DNA of 64,000 nt from Streptomyces geranii (lineage in GTDB: Bacteria; Actinomycetota; Actinomycetes; Streptomycetales; Streptomycetaceae). The notes under the pieces are model-generated. The model was not told the DNA's origin and made no database searches. It saw only the letters and a program-made list of their open reading frames with translations. How positions within the stretch are numbered: position 1 is the stretch's first letter; every line of letters begins with the position of its first letter. The translations under genes were made by a program, and so were the position numbers. The stretch is from contig NZ_PJME01000039.1 in the NCBI RefSeq assembly GCF_002954775.1, positions 31,954 through 95,953 of the forward strand. Reading direction: 5' to 3'. Positions 16,125 through 24,811 of the stretch are shown one piece after another.

Positions 16125-16847
16125 ATGACCAGCCGCCCGACGCCGCCGCTCCACCCCGGACCTGTCGTCGTACAGCCGCTCAGGCGCCGGCACTGTGCCG
16201 AGTGCCGGCGGGGACCGTTGGCGTTGCTAGTGCTGGAGGAGAGGACGCCCCGGTGTCTCGACTGCGCCGATCTCGGGCATCTGGTGTTCCTGCCGAGGGG
16301 CGACACCGCGTTGACACGCAGGTCGCGGGAGGAGAGCGGGCTGTCCGCGGTGGTCGTGCGGTTCAACCGGCGGCAGGGGCGGTACGAGCGGCAGGGCGTC
16401 CTGGTCGAGGAGGCCGGGCTCGCCCGGGCCGAGGAACGGTGCCTGGCGGACGCCGAGGCCCGGCGGAGGCGCCGGACCCGGGACGCTCGGCGCCGGGCCG
16501 CGGAGGACCTGCGGTTCACGGAGACGTTCGCACGGGAGATCCGCCGGCTGTTCCCCGGCTGCCCGGCGGACCGGGCGGCGGAGATCGCCGCGCACGCCTC
16601 GGTGCGTGGCAGTGGGCGGGTAGGACGGAGCGCGGCGGGGCGTGCGCTGTCCGAGGGGGCGGTGGTGTCGGCGGTCGTGGCGTCCGTACGGCATGTGGAC
16701 ACGGCGTACGACCGGCTGCTGATGAGCGGGGTCGCACGGCACGAGGCCCGGCGGCGGATCGCCGGTGCCGTGGAGGCGAGGCTTCGGGAATGGCGGACGG
16801 AGGCGGGGGCGGGGGACGGTAGCGACCGGCGGGCCGAGCCGGCGTAG
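16125..16847 (+). CDS. DUF2293-type conserved protein with Cys pairs
   Basis: A 240-residue conserved actinobacterial protein. The N-terminus carries two Cys pairs (HCAECRR and CLDCADLG) that look like a small zinc ribbon. The middle is Arg-rich and helical (RRRRTRDARRRAAEDL). The C-terminal ~90 residues (FPGCPADRAAEIAAHA to VDTAYDRLLMSGVARHEARRRIAGAVEARL) match the DUF2293 pattern as I recall it. Function is unknown; the Arg richness and zinc ribbon suggest nucleic-acid or ribosome contact, which is an inference. The ATG at 16125 (MTSRPTPP) is chosen over 16098 because the latter overlaps the divergent promoter space. Confidence 0.75.
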   Translation: MTSRPTPPLHPGPVVVQPLRRRHCAECRRGPLALLVLEERTPRCLDCADLGHLVFLPRGDTALTRRSREESGLSAVVVRFNRRQGRYERQGVLVEEAGLARAEERCLADAEARRRRRTRDARRRAAEDLRFTETFAREIRRLFPGCPADRAAEIAAHASVRGSGRVGRSAAGRALSEGAVVSAVVASVRHVDTAYDRLLMSGVARHEARRRIAGAVEARLREWRTEAGAGDGSDRRAEPA

Positions 16848-16990
16848 GTGTGACGGCGGGTCCCGCGGACCGCTCACGGCCGGTTCCGCCGCCGCCCAGG
16901 CCCCTCCCGTTCCCCGCGCCCGCGCCCGTGCCCGAAGCCTCGTCTCCGCTGGACGCTCGCGTATGGCGTCGCGGTGTTCGGCCATGGGCG

Positions 16991-17013
16991 TTGTCAGTGG
17001 CAGGGGGTTCACT
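16991..17013 (+). promoter_or_regulatory. Possible weak RecA-NDp-like promoter upstream of the DUF1772 gene
   Basis: TTGTCAGTGG (16991-17000) fits the DNA-damage promoter upstream element perfectly. At the spacing where TANNNT is expected (17008-17013) the sequence is TTCACT, which misses the key A. It may be a weak or unrelated site. The start codon is 12 bases beyond. Confidence 0.35.
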
Positions 17014-17024
17014 GGAGGGGACGG

Positions 17025-17528
17025 ATGGGGATCGACCTGGGAGTCGGCATGATCGATGGGGCGTACTTCGTACTCGTGGTGCTGGGTGTGCTCGGTACCG
17101 GGCTGGTGGCCGGGGTGTTCTGCGGGTTCTCGACCTTCGTGATGCGGGGGCTGGCCGCGCTGCCGCCCGCGCAGGGCGTCGCGGCGATGCGGGCGATCAA
17201 CGTCACCGCGCTGAACCCGCCGTTCATGCTCGTGTTCATGGGCTCGGCCGTCCTGTGCCTGGTGATAGTCGTCGTCACGTTCGTGGTGTGGCCGGACGAG
17301 GGCGCGGTGGAGCTGCTGGTGGGCAGCGCGCTGTATCTGCTCGGCTCGTTCGGGCTCACCATGGGCGCGAACGTGCCGCGCAACAACACGTTGATGAGGC
17401 TGGAGCCGGGCACGTCGGAGGCCGCCGCGTACTGGCCGGTGTACGTGCGCGAGTGGACCCTCTGGAACCACATACGCACGGCCGCCTCGGGAGCCGCCTC
17501 GGTGCTGTACGTCCTGGCCGTCGCCTGA
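17025..17528 (+). CDS. DUF1772 (anthrone-oxygenase-like) membrane protein
   Basis: A 167-residue membrane protein with four transmembrane helices. It opens YFVLVVLGVLGTGLVAGVF and has the family features NVTALNPPFMLVFMGSA, ANVPRNNTLMRL and YWPVYVREWTLWNHIRTAAS. The family name comes from fungal anthrone oxygenases, but most bacterial members have no known reaction. The ATG at 17025 has an excellent GGAGGGG four bases upstream; a second ATG at 17049 is also possible. It is monocistronic between the DUF2293 and gltD-like genes. Confidence 0.82.
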   Translation: MGIDLGVGMIDGAYFVLVVLGVLGTGLVAGVFCGFSTFVMRGLAALPPAQGVAAMRAINVTALNPPFMLVFMGSAVLCLVIVVVTFVVWPDEGAVELLVGSALYLLGSFGLTMGANVPRNNTLMRLEPGTSEAAAYWPVYVREWTLWNHIRTAASGAASVLYVLAVA

Positions 17529-17645
17529 CCCGCTTTCCCGCTCGGCGTCCCTGGCCGATGAGTCGTATCGTGGCCGAAGGAAAGCGCCGCCCGATGACGC
17601 ACGGCCGCGTCACGTGCAAGCAGGGCAGACGGCAAGGACACGGCC

Positions 17646-19133
17646 ATGGGCGATCCCAAGGGTTTTCTCACCACCGCACGCCAGGACCAGCCCCGCAGGC
17701 CGGTCGGGGAGCGGGTCCGTGACTGGGACGAGGTGTACGTCCCGGGAGCGCTGCTGCCCATCGTCGGCGCGCAGGCCGGTCGCTGCATGGACTGCGGCAT
17801 CCCGTTCTGCCACGACGCCTGTCCGCTGGGGAACCTGATCCCCGAGTGGAACGACCTGGTGTCCCGGGCGGACTGGCGGGCGGCGAGCGACCGGCTGCAC
17901 GCCACGAACAACTTCCCCGAGTTCACCGGGAGGTTGTGCCCGGCGCCGTGCGAGGCGGGGTGTGTGCTGGCCATCAACCAGCCCGCGGTGACCATCAAGA
18001 ACGTCGAGGTGGCCATCGCCGACCGGGCCTGGTCCGAGGGGTTCGCGCCACCGCGTCCGCCGGACCGGCTGTCGGGGCGCACGGTCGCGGTGGTCGGGTC
18101 GGGACCCACCGGGCTCGCCGCGGCCCAGCAGCTGACCCGGGCCGGGCACACCGTCGCCGTGTACGAGAAGGACGACCGGCTCGGCGGGCTCATGCGGTAC
18201 GGCATCCCCGAGTTCAAGATGGAGAAGCATCATCTGGAGCGGCGCGTCGAGCAGATGCGGGCCGAGGGGACCAAGTTCCGTACGTCGACCGCCGTCGGCC
18301 GGGATGTCGGGGCCGCCGAGCTGCGGGCGCGCTACGACGCCGTGGTGCTGGCCGTCGGGGCCACGGCCTGGCGTGAACTGCCGCTGCCCGGACGGGAGTT
18401 GGCCGGTGTCCAGCAGGCGATGGAGTATCTGCCGCTGGCCAACCGGGTGTGCCAGGGGGATCTGGCGGTGTCCCCGATGTCCGCCGCCGGAAAGCACGTC
18501 GTGATCGTCGGCGGCGGTGACACGGGCGCCGACTGTCTGGGCACCGCGGTGCGTGAAGGGGCCGCCTCCGTCACCCAGTTGGACATCTACGCCCAGCCCG
18601 GCGCGGAGCGCGACGAGAACGCCGATCCCTGGCCGACGTACCCGAAGGTCTACCGGCTGTCGGCCGCGCACGAGGAGGCCCGCGAGCTGGAGTCGGCGCC
18701 CGCGGCCGACGCCGACGCGCGGCTCTTCGCTGCGTCCACGCTCCGCTTCACGGGCGACGCGGCCGGGCACGTAAGGGAGTTGCACCTCGTCGAGGTGGAC
18801 GCGGAGCGCCGGCCGCTGCCCGGGTCCGGGCGGACACTGCCCGCCGACCTCGTGCTGCTCGCCCTGGGCTTCTCCGGTCCCGACCAGGAGGACGGCCTGG
18901 TCGAGCAGCTCGGGCTGGTCCTCGACCCGCGCGGCACGATCGCCCGTGACGCGGACTTCGCGACGAACGTGCCGGGCGTGTTCGCGGCGGGCGACGCGGC
19001 CCGGGGGCAGTCGCTGATCGTGTGGGCGATCGCGGAGGGGCGGGCGGTGGCGGCGGCCGTGGACCGCCGCCTGACCGGCACCACACGGCTGCCTGCGCCC
19101 ATCGGGCCGTACGACCGGCCGATGACCGTGTAG
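17646..19133 (+). CDS. gltD: Glutamate synthase small-subunit-like oxidoreductase (GltD paralogue)
   Basis: A 495-residue NADPH-dependent electron-transfer flavoprotein. The N-terminal Cys clusters CMDCGIPFCHDACPLG and CPAPCEAGC bind two [4Fe-4S] centres. They are followed by the FAD site VVGSGPTGLAAAQ, the NADPH site VIVGGGDTGADCLGTA and the C-terminal GDAARGQSLIVWAIAEGR. In glutamate synthase this subunit feeds electrons to GltB. No gltB-like large subunit is adjacent, so it is either a second GltD acting in trans or a stand-alone oxidoreductase. Its start ATG at 17646 fits the GltD N-terminus (MGDPKGFL). Confidence 0.92.
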   Translation: MGDPKGFLTTARQDQPRRPVGERVRDWDEVYVPGALLPIVGAQAGRCMDCGIPFCHDACPLGNLIPEWNDLVSRADWRAASDRLHATNNFPEFTGRLCPAPCEAGCVLAINQPAVTIKNVEVAIADRAWSEGFAPPRPPDRLSGRTVAVVGSGPTGLAAAQQLTRAGHTVAVYEKDDRLGGLMRYGIPEFKMEKHHLERRVEQMRAEGTKFRTSTAVGRDVGAAELRARYDAVVLAVGATAWRELPLPGRELAGVQQAMEYLPLANRVCQGDLAVSPMSAAGKHVVIVGGGDTGADCLGTAVREGAASVTQLDIYAQPGAERDENADPWPTYPKVYRLSAAHEEARELESAPAADADARLFAASTLRFTGDAAGHVRELHLVEVDAERRPLPGSGRTLPADLVLLALGFSGPDQEDGLVEQLGLVLDPRGTIARDADFATNVPGVFAAGDAARGQSLIVWAIAEGRAVAAAVDRRLTGTTRLPAPIGPYDRPMTV

Positions 19134-19193
19134 GGCCCGCGCAGAGCCGCCCCTCGGCCTTCCGGGCCGCCCCCAGCCCTTCCTGAGGCGGGG

Positions 19194-19700
19194 TCAGCGC
19201 CCGTCCGTGCCCGCCACCATGCGGGTTGCCAGGGCCACCCGGTTCCAGGTGTTGATCGTGAGGATCAGGGACAGCACCTGGGCGAGTTCCCGCTCGTCGA
19301 AGTGGGCCCCCGCCTCGCGGTAGACGTCGTCCGGGACACCCGCGTCGGCGATCAGGGTGACCGCCTCGGTGAGGGCCAGCGCCGCCTGCTCCCTCGGGGA
19401 GTAGAAGTGGCGGGCCTCGCGCCACACCGCGACCAGGTGCAGCCGGTCCTCGCTCTCGCCCGCCTTGCGCGCGTCGTTGGTGTGCATGTGGAGGCAGTAC
19501 GCGCAGTGGTTGAGGTGCGAGGCGCGGATCTGGATCAGTTCGACAAGCGCCGGGTCGAGGCCCTCGCGGGCCGCCGCGTCGAAGCCGACGAGGGCGCGGA
19601 AGACCTTGGGTGCCGTCTTCGCGAAGTTCAGCCTGGGCTCTTCGGCCGCCTCCGTGAGGTGGGCGGTCGTGGGGTTCGCGGTGTTCGTGTTCGTCGTCAT
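19194..19700 (-). CDS. Carboxymuconolactone decarboxylase/AhpD-like protein
   Basis: A 168-residue all-helical CMD-domain protein. The active-site motif is NHCAYCLHMHTNDARKAGE, a CxxC followed by His, as in AhpD peroxidase partners. Members reduce peroxides through the CxxC pair or act on lactones. The ATG at 19700 (MTTNTN) is preferred to 19706 because a TAGATT -10 box ends seven bases before it, implying a leaderless mRNA. It is divergent from a MocR regulator with 47 bases between starts, so that regulator may control it. Confidence 0.88.
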   Translation of the reverse strand: MTTNTNTANPTTAHLTEAAEEPRLNFAKTAPKVFRALVGFDAAAREGLDPALVELIQIRASHLNHCAYCLHMHTNDARKAGESEDRLHLVAVWREARHFYSPREQAALALTEAVTLIADAGVPDDVYREAGAHFDERELAQVLSLILTINTWNRVALATRMVAGTDGR

Positions 19701-19707
19701 GACCATG

Positions 19708-19739
19708 AATCTACGAGCCGGAAAGACCGGCTGTAGGGT
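19708..19739. promoter_or_regulatory. Divergent promoter/operator between the CMD/AhpD-like and MocR genes
   Basis: Two opposite -10 boxes, TAGATT on the minus strand (19713-19708) and TAGGGT on the plus strand (19734-19739), flank the perfect inverted repeat AGCCGG-N5-CCGGCT (19716-19732). Both boxes lie seven to eight bases from an ATG, so both mRNAs would be leaderless. A regulator bound at the repeat could block both. Confidence 0.6.
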
Positions 19740-19747
19740 GCATTTCC

Positions 19748-21199
19748 ATGGCAGAAACATGGGTCAATTCCGCCGAGCGGATCGGCGCCGACCTCCATCT
19801 GGAACTGGAGCCGACGGGGCCCGGCGGGCGGCGGGCCGCGCTGATCCGCGCCCTGCGGGACGCCGTCCGCGGTGGCCGTCTCGCGCCCGGCACCCTGCTG
19901 CCGCCGTACCGCTCCCTCGCCGCCGATCTCGGCGTGGCCCGCAACACCGTGGCCGACGCGTACGCCGAACTCGTCGCCGAGGGCTGGCTGACCGCCCGCC
20001 AGGGCTCGGGCACCCGGGTCGCCGAGCGCGCCGAGCCGCTGAGGGCAGCCGCGCGTGTCCCCGTAAAGGCACCTCCACGCGCGCGTGGACCTCGGCACGA
20101 TCTGCGTCAGGGCAAGCCGGACGCCTCGGAGTTCCCGCGTGCCGCCTGGCTGGCCTCCTACCGGCGGGCCCTCCAGCAGGCGCCCAACGAGGCGTTCGGG
20201 CCCGGCGATCCCGCCGGCCGGGTCGAACTGCGGGAGGCGCTCGCGGAGTACCTGGCACGCGCGCGTGGTGTCCGTACCGAGCCCGCGCGGATCGTCGTCT
20301 GCTCGGGCTTCGCCCACGCCCTGCGGCTGCTCTTCGGGGGTACGAGCGGCGGCGGGGGCACGGGCGCCGTGCTGCGCGGGCCGTTGGCCGTGGAGGCGTA
20401 CGGCCTCGGCTTCCACCGGGAGTTGCTGGCCGCCGCCGGGGTGCGGACCGTACCGCTGCCGCTCGACGAGGACGGCGCCCGGGTCGGCCAACTCGACCGC
20501 GAGCGGGCCGTACTGCTCACGCCCGCACACCAGTTCCCGACCGGCGGCCCGCTGCATCCCGAGCGCCGGGCGGCCGTGATCGACTGGGCACGCGCGCGTG
20601 GCGGGCTGATCCTGGAGGACGACTACGACGGGGAGTTCCGCTACGACCGCCGGCCCGTCGGCGCGGTCCAGGGCCTCGACCCGGAGCGGGTGATCCACCT
20701 CGGCTCGGTCAGCAAGAGCCTCTCCCCCGCGCTGCGGCTGGGCTGGATGGTGCTTCCGGAGCGGTACGTGGCACCCGTACTCGCGGTGAAGGGCGAGCGC
20801 GAGGGGTGGGCGAGCGCGCTCGACCAGCTGGCGCTCGCGGACTTCCTCGCCTCCGGGTCGTACGACCGCCATGTGCGGCGGATGCGGCAGCGGTACCGGC
20901 GCCGCCGTGACCGGCTCGTCGCCGCGCTCGCCACGCACGCGCCGCGGGTCGAGGTCACCGGGGTCGCGGCCGGGCTGCACGCGGTGCTGCGGCTGCCGCC
21001 CGGGACGGAGCGGTCGGCGGTGAAGGCGGCGGCCTGGCACGGAATCGCCCTCGACGGGCTCGCGGAGTTCCGGCATCCGGAATTCCAGGACCCGGAAGGG
21101 GGCCTGTCCGACGGGCTCGTCGTGGGGTACGCGGCACCCTCGGAGGCCGCCTACGGGGCGGCGTTGGAGGCCCTCTGCCAGGCACTTCCCCCAGGCTGA
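19748..21199 (+). CDS. MocR/PdxR-family regulator (GntR wHTH fused to aminotransferase fold)
   Basis: A 483-residue fusion. Residues about 20-95 are a GntR-type winged helix (LPPYRSLAADLGVARNTVADAY). Residues about 120-480 are a class I aminotransferase-like domain with the PLP lysine in SVSKSLSPALRLGW and ILEDDYDGEFRYDRRP. MocR proteins sense PLP or amino-acid derivatives and regulate neighbouring or vitamin B6 genes. The ATG at 19748 is probably leaderless. The natural target is likely the divergent CMD gene and itself. The gene holds three copies of the palindrome CACGCGCGCGTG (20076, 20256, 20589), all in ARARG codons. Confidence 0.92.
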   Translation: MAETWVNSAERIGADLHLELEPTGPGGRRAALIRALRDAVRGGRLAPGTLLPPYRSLAADLGVARNTVADAYAELVAEGWLTARQGSGTRVAERAEPLRAAARVPVKAPPRARGPRHDLRQGKPDASEFPRAAWLASYRRALQQAPNEAFGPGDPAGRVELREALAEYLARARGVRTEPARIVVCSGFAHALRLLFGGTSGGGGTGAVLRGPLAVEAYGLGFHRELLAAAGVRTVPLPLDEDGARVGQLDRERAVLLTPAHQFPTGGPLHPERRAAVIDWARARGGLILEDDYDGEFRYDRRPVGAVQGLDPERVIHLGSVSKSLSPALRLGWMVLPERYVAPVLAVKGEREGWASALDQLALADFLASGSYDRHVRRMRQRYRRRRDRLVAALATHAPRVEVTGVAAGLHAVLRLPPGTERSAVKAAAWHGIALDGLAEFRHPEFQDPEGGLSDGLVVGYAAPSEAAYGAALEALCQALPPG

Positions 21200-21246
21200 C
21201 GGACCGCCGACAACGCGAACGCCCCACACTTGGTTGCTCTGGGTGA

Positions 21247-21295
21247 CCTTATTCACGGTGACCGGAAAACGGCTCTCCGCGGACGTGGAATAAGG
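21247..21295. promoter_or_regulatory. Large imperfect stem-loop upstream of the PEP/pyruvate-binding enzyme gene
   Basis: CCTTATTCACG (21247-21257) can pair with CGTGGAATAAGG (21284-21295) with one bulged base, enclosing a 26-base loop. It is AT-rich for this genome and sits between the MocR gene and the 21429 gene, about 135 bases before the start codon. It could be an operator or a leader RNA element; no family is recognised. Confidence 0.4.
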
Positions 21296-21428
21296 GCCCC
21301 GGTGAGATCATTGACGTCAGGTGACGGGCCCCCCACGGGCCTGCCGCCAAAATCCTTCGTTCCGTCGTCAGGCGCAGGGCCAACCCTACGCGTCCCCCCT
21401 GTTGGCGGTCGGTCCTGGAGGGTGTTCT

Positions 21429-23720
21429 ATGACGACGCTCGATGAACGTCACGGAGAAGGCGCGCGCGACGGGGACGACCCCCGCGGCGGAGCGGTCCTG
21501 AACGCGGTCGGGGCACATGTCCACGACACCGTCGGGGCGCCCGGTCTCCTCGCCCCGGTCGGGGCCCACGGCAGGGAAGCCGTCCCCCTCGACCAGCCGG
21601 CCGCCGCGCTCCCCCTGCTCGCCGGTTCCAAAGCGGCGAACCTCGCCCGCGCGGCCGGCGCCGGGCTGCCGGTACTGCCCGGATTCGTCATCCCGCACCC
21701 CGCCCCCGACCTCCACGGCTCGTCCGGCGACCTGTCCGCGCTGCGCGACGCCTGGGACGGCCTCTCCGACGGCGGGGTGCGACCGCTCGTCGTGCGGTCC
21801 TCCTCGCCGCAGGAGGACACCCAGGAGTCGTCCCTGGCGGGCCAGTTCGCGTCCGTGCTCGACGTCAGGGGCTGGGCGGACTTCCTCGCGGCGGTACGGA
21901 CCGTGCTCGACTCCGCGCACCGGCCAGGCGAGCCGCCCGCGCCGATGGCGGTGCTGGTCCAGCCGATGCTCTCCGCGCGCGTGGGAGGCGTGATGTTCGG
22001 CGCCGATCCCGTGGAGGGACGCGCCGACCGGATGCTGGTGAGCGCGGTGCGCGGCGGCCCCGACAGCCTGGTCAGCGGCGAACAGGCGGGCACCAACTAC
22101 TGGCTGAGCCCCCGTGGCCGCATGCTGCGCACGGAACCTGCGGACGCCGAGCCGCTCCTCGGCACCTTCGAACTGCACCGGCTGGCCCGGCTCGCCCAGC
22201 ACGCCCGCAAGGTCTTCGACGGGCCCCAGGACATCGAGTTCGGGTTCGACGACCACGGCCGGCTGTGGCTGTTCCAGAGCCGCCCGATCACCGCGATGGC
22301 CGTCCGCCCGTCGCGCGGGGCCCGGCTGCTGGGCCCGGGGCCGGTCGCGGAGACCCTCCCGGACCAGCTGGAGCCGCTGGAGGAGGACCTGTGGGTGGCC
22401 CCGATGGCCCGCGGACTCGCCGCCGCGCTCGACATCGGCGGCACCGCGCCCCGGCGTCGGCTGCGTGCCGTGCCGGTGGTCACGGCGGTCGGTGGCCGCG
22501 CCGCCGCGGATCTGGAGCTGCTCGGCGCCGCCCCGCCCCGGCACCGCTGGCTCGCGCTGCTCAACCCGGCGCCCGGCGGACGCCGCCTCGCCGCCGCCTG
22601 GCGGACGGGACGGCTGGTCTCGGCGCTGCCCGGCCTCGCCGTGGACCTGGTGGCGGACGTCGACCGCCGCCTGGCCGAGACGCCGCCACCCGCCGAGATC
22701 CCGTCGACCGGACTGGCGTCCACCCTGCGCTGGACGCGTACGACCCTGGTCGCGCTGCACGCCCAGGAGGCGCTGGCCGGCGCGCTCCTCCACGAGGGCC
22801 CGGGCGGCGGGGCCGGCGGCAGCAGCCGTACGGCCGCCGGTGCCGCCCTCAGCGCGCTCGCGGACGCCCGTGCCCAGGGGATGGCCGACGAGCACGTGGT
22901 GACCGCCGAGCCGGTGGTCCTGGCGCTCACGGCACCGAGCCTGCGCGGCCGGATCAGGCTTCCGGCAGCAGCGGCGGCGACCGTGCCGGAAGAGGTCCCG
23001 CGCGCGGGACACCGTCCCGACGCTGACGTACACCGGCGGGCGGCGACCGTGGCCGTCGTACGCCCCTTCCGGCACCCTGTCGAAAAGCCGACCGCCACCG
23101 CGCCCGCGCTGCCGCCCCGTGAGGCGTTGCGGCTGCGGGTGCGGTGGGTGCAGGAGCTGCAGGTGCGGCTCGTGCGGGAGGGGGCGCGCAGGCTGGTCGT
23201 ACGCGGTGGGCTGGACGACGGTGCGCGGGTCGGGCTGCTGCGTTGGCCGGAGCTGATGACCGCGCTGGAGGGCGGGCCGCTGCCCGCGGACGTGCGGAAG
23301 CGGCAGCCGCAGCCCGTGTCCGCCCCGCTGCCGGACGCCTTCCGGGTCGCCGGGGACGGGACGGTGGTCGCCGAGCGGAGCGCCGGAGCCGCGGGGGACG
23401 GCGGCCGGGGAGTGTCCGGCGGGCGGGCCGCCGGGACCGTCTGGGACGGCTCCGGCACCCCGCCCGCGGACGCGGTGCTCGTCGTCCGCACCCTCGATCC
23501 GGCGCTCGCGCCGCTGCTGCCGGGGCTCACCGGTCTGGTCGCGCAGACCGGCAGTCCGCTGTCCCATCTCGCCGTGCTCGCACGGGAGTTCGGGCTGCCC
23601 GCGGTCGTCGGTGCGGCGGACGCCGTGGACCGGTTCCCGGTGGGCACGCGTCTCACGGTCGACGGGACCACCGGTGAGGTGCGCACCGGGGACGGGTCCG
23701 GGACGGAGGACGGGCGATGA
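21429..23720 (+). CDS. PEP synthase/rifampin-phosphotransferase-like three-domain enzyme
   Basis: A 763-residue protein. Residues about 50-300 form a PPDK-type ATP-grasp (LAGSKAANLARAAGAGLPVLPGF, RSSSPQEDTQESSLAGQF, then EQAGTNYW and DIEFGFDD...LWLFQSRPI). A poorly conserved middle of ~340 residues follows. The C-terminal swivelling phosphohistidine domain has TGSPLSHLAVLAREFGLPAVVG, with His as phosphocarrier. Such enzymes transfer a phosphate from ATP via His to pyruvate, water or an antibiotic. The size and divergent middle resemble rifampin phosphotransferases more than PEP synthase, but no rifamycin-associated palindrome lies upstream, so the acceptor is unknown. The ATG at 21429 has GGAGGG upstream. 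Confidence 0.82.
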   Translation: MTTLDERHGEGARDGDDPRGGAVLNAVGAHVHDTVGAPGLLAPVGAHGREAVPLDQPAAALPLLAGSKAANLARAAGAGLPVLPGFVIPHPAPDLHGSSGDLSALRDAWDGLSDGGVRPLVVRSSSPQEDTQESSLAGQFASVLDVRGWADFLAAVRTVLDSAHRPGEPPAPMAVLVQPMLSARVGGVMFGADPVEGRADRMLVSAVRGGPDSLVSGEQAGTNYWLSPRGRMLRTEPADAEPLLGTFELHRLARLAQHARKVFDGPQDIEFGFDDHGRLWLFQSRPITAMAVRPSRGARLLGPGPVAETLPDQLEPLEEDLWVAPMARGLAAALDIGGTAPRRRLRAVPVVTAVGGRAAADLELLGAAPPRHRWLALLNPAPGGRRLAAAWRTGRLVSALPGLAVDLVADVDRRLAETPPPAEIPSTGLASTLRWTRTTLVALHAQEALAGALLHEGPGGGAGGSSRTAAGAALSALADARAQGMADEHVVTAEPVVLALTAPSLRGRIRLPAAAAATVPEEVPRAGHRPDADVHRRAATVAVVRPFRHPVEKPTATAPALPPREALRLRVRWVQELQVRLVREGARRLVVRGGLDDGARVGLLRWPELMTALEGGPLPADVRKRQPQPVSAPLPDAFRVAGDGTVVAERSAGAAGDGGRGVSGGRAAGTVWDGSGTPPADAVLVVRTLDPALAPLLPGLTGLVAQTGSPLSHLAVLAREFGLPAVVGAADAVDRFPVGTRLTVDGTTGEVRTGDGSGTEDGR

Positions 23721-24643
23721 GGCGTCTCGCGTATGTGTTCGCCTGGCTGGCCGCCGCCGGGGCGGGCACCTATGTCGTCATCTATCTCTACCGGTGGCAG
23801 TGGCAGCGGGCCGTCCTGTGCGGGGTGCTGCTGCTCGTCGTCGAGGTGATGCTGCTCGGGATCATGCTGATCGGGCGGCTCTCGCGGATCGAGGAGCAGG
23901 TCCGCGAGACCCAGGACCAGGTGCGGGAGTCCGGCCGCAGGCAGCAGGACGTGCTGGCCCGGCTGCGGGAGTCGCCGGCCCGGCAGGGCGCCGGACGGTT
24001 CCGCTGGCTGGACGAGCCAGCCGAACGCACGTACGTCTTCGTGCCGGTGCTCATGGTCACCGGTGTGCTGCTGTCCGGGCTCGCCTGGCTGGTGCAGCGG
24101 GTCGCGTCGATCACCGCGAAGCCCGCGGAACGGCGGCTCGCGGGACGTCTCTCTGTGCTGGCCGCGCCCGATCCGGCGGCCGACGCCGATCTGGACGACC
24201 TGCCTCCGGCGGGCGGGCGGCGGTCACCGGGGCAGGTCGCGCGCACCGCGGCCGTCGGGGTCGTCGGCGTCGCACTGCTCGGCGCGCTCGTCGTCGGGCT
24301 GGCCAACCTCACCCAGACCCGGGAGGAGAAGCCGCACGAGGGCAGCGCGGCGACCTCCGTCCTCGTGCAGGTCGATCTGCGTGGCAGCGGTGGCGTCATC
24401 TCGGAGGAGCGGCGCAGCCTGGCCGCGCGCCAGGTCTGGGAGCAGTGCCGGGACTCCACCTCCGTGCCGCTCGACCGCGCGGCGCTCGGCGATCTCGGCG
24501 ACGGGGTGTTCGCCGGTGTGGTCCGGCCCGCGCTCACCGAGCACGACCGGATGCGGCTGCGCGGCTGCCTGGAGGACACCACGCTCGACCGCGCCCACCT
24601 CACGGTCGTCGGCATCGGGGACGCGGAGGCGAACAGGCACTGA
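23717..24643 (+). CDS. Membrane protein of unknown function coupled to the PEP-utilising enzyme
   Basis: A 308-residue protein I do not recognise. It has two N-terminal membrane helices (residues about 5-25 and 33-54), a coiled segment (RIEEQVRETQDQVRESG), a third helix near 105-128, an Asp/Pro-rich loop and a fourth helix (VARTAAVGVVGVALLGALVVGLANL). A soluble C-terminal domain of ~95 residues with two Cys (WEQCRDS, LRGCLED) follows. Its ATG overlaps the TGA of the upstream enzyme gene (ATGA), so the two are translationally coupled. That coupling suggests a membrane-bound partner or substrate/product handler for the phosphotransferase; this is an inference. Confidence 0.75.
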   Translation: MRRLAYVFAWLAAAGAGTYVVIYLYRWQWQRAVLCGVLLLVVEVMLLGIMLIGRLSRIEEQVRETQDQVRESGRRQQDVLARLRESPARQGAGRFRWLDEPAERTYVFVPVLMVTGVLLSGLAWLVQRVASITAKPAERRLAGRLSVLAAPDPAADADLDDLPPAGGRRSPGQVARTAAVGVVGVALLGALVVGLANLTQTREEKPHEGSAATSVLVQVDLRGSGGVISEERRSLAARQVWEQCRDSTSVPLDRAALGDLGDGVFAGVVRPALTEHDRMRLRGCLEDTTLDRAHLTVVGIGDAEANRH

Positions 24644-24720
24644 GGACACCGAGAACGTCTGGATCGGGACAAAAGATCCCATAGCCAGGAAAAAGAGGTG
24701 TACCTCACGTAAAGACTTCG

Positions 24721-24743
24721 CTGTCAGTGGCCCGGGTTACGAT
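24721..24743 (+). promoter_or_regulatory. RecA-NDp/PafBC-type promoter upstream of the phosphatase gene
   Basis: CTGTCAGTGG (24721-24730) and TACGAT (24738-24743) have the exact N8 spacing of the DNA-damage promoter class, with one deviation at the first base. Transcription would begin near 24750, about 60 bases before the ATG at 24812. Confidence 0.6.
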
Positions 24744-24811
24744 GCAAAAGCGCTCTCGTCCCCTGCACGACACACGATCGCGCCCCCGTCCCCAACCCCC
24801 TCGGGTCCCCC

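Noticed and set aside
21200..21428. Rifamycin-associated element upstream of the phosphotransferase-like gene
   Set aside because: I looked for the 19-bp GC-rich inverted repeat typical of rph genes and did not see it; the stem found here is different and AT-rich.
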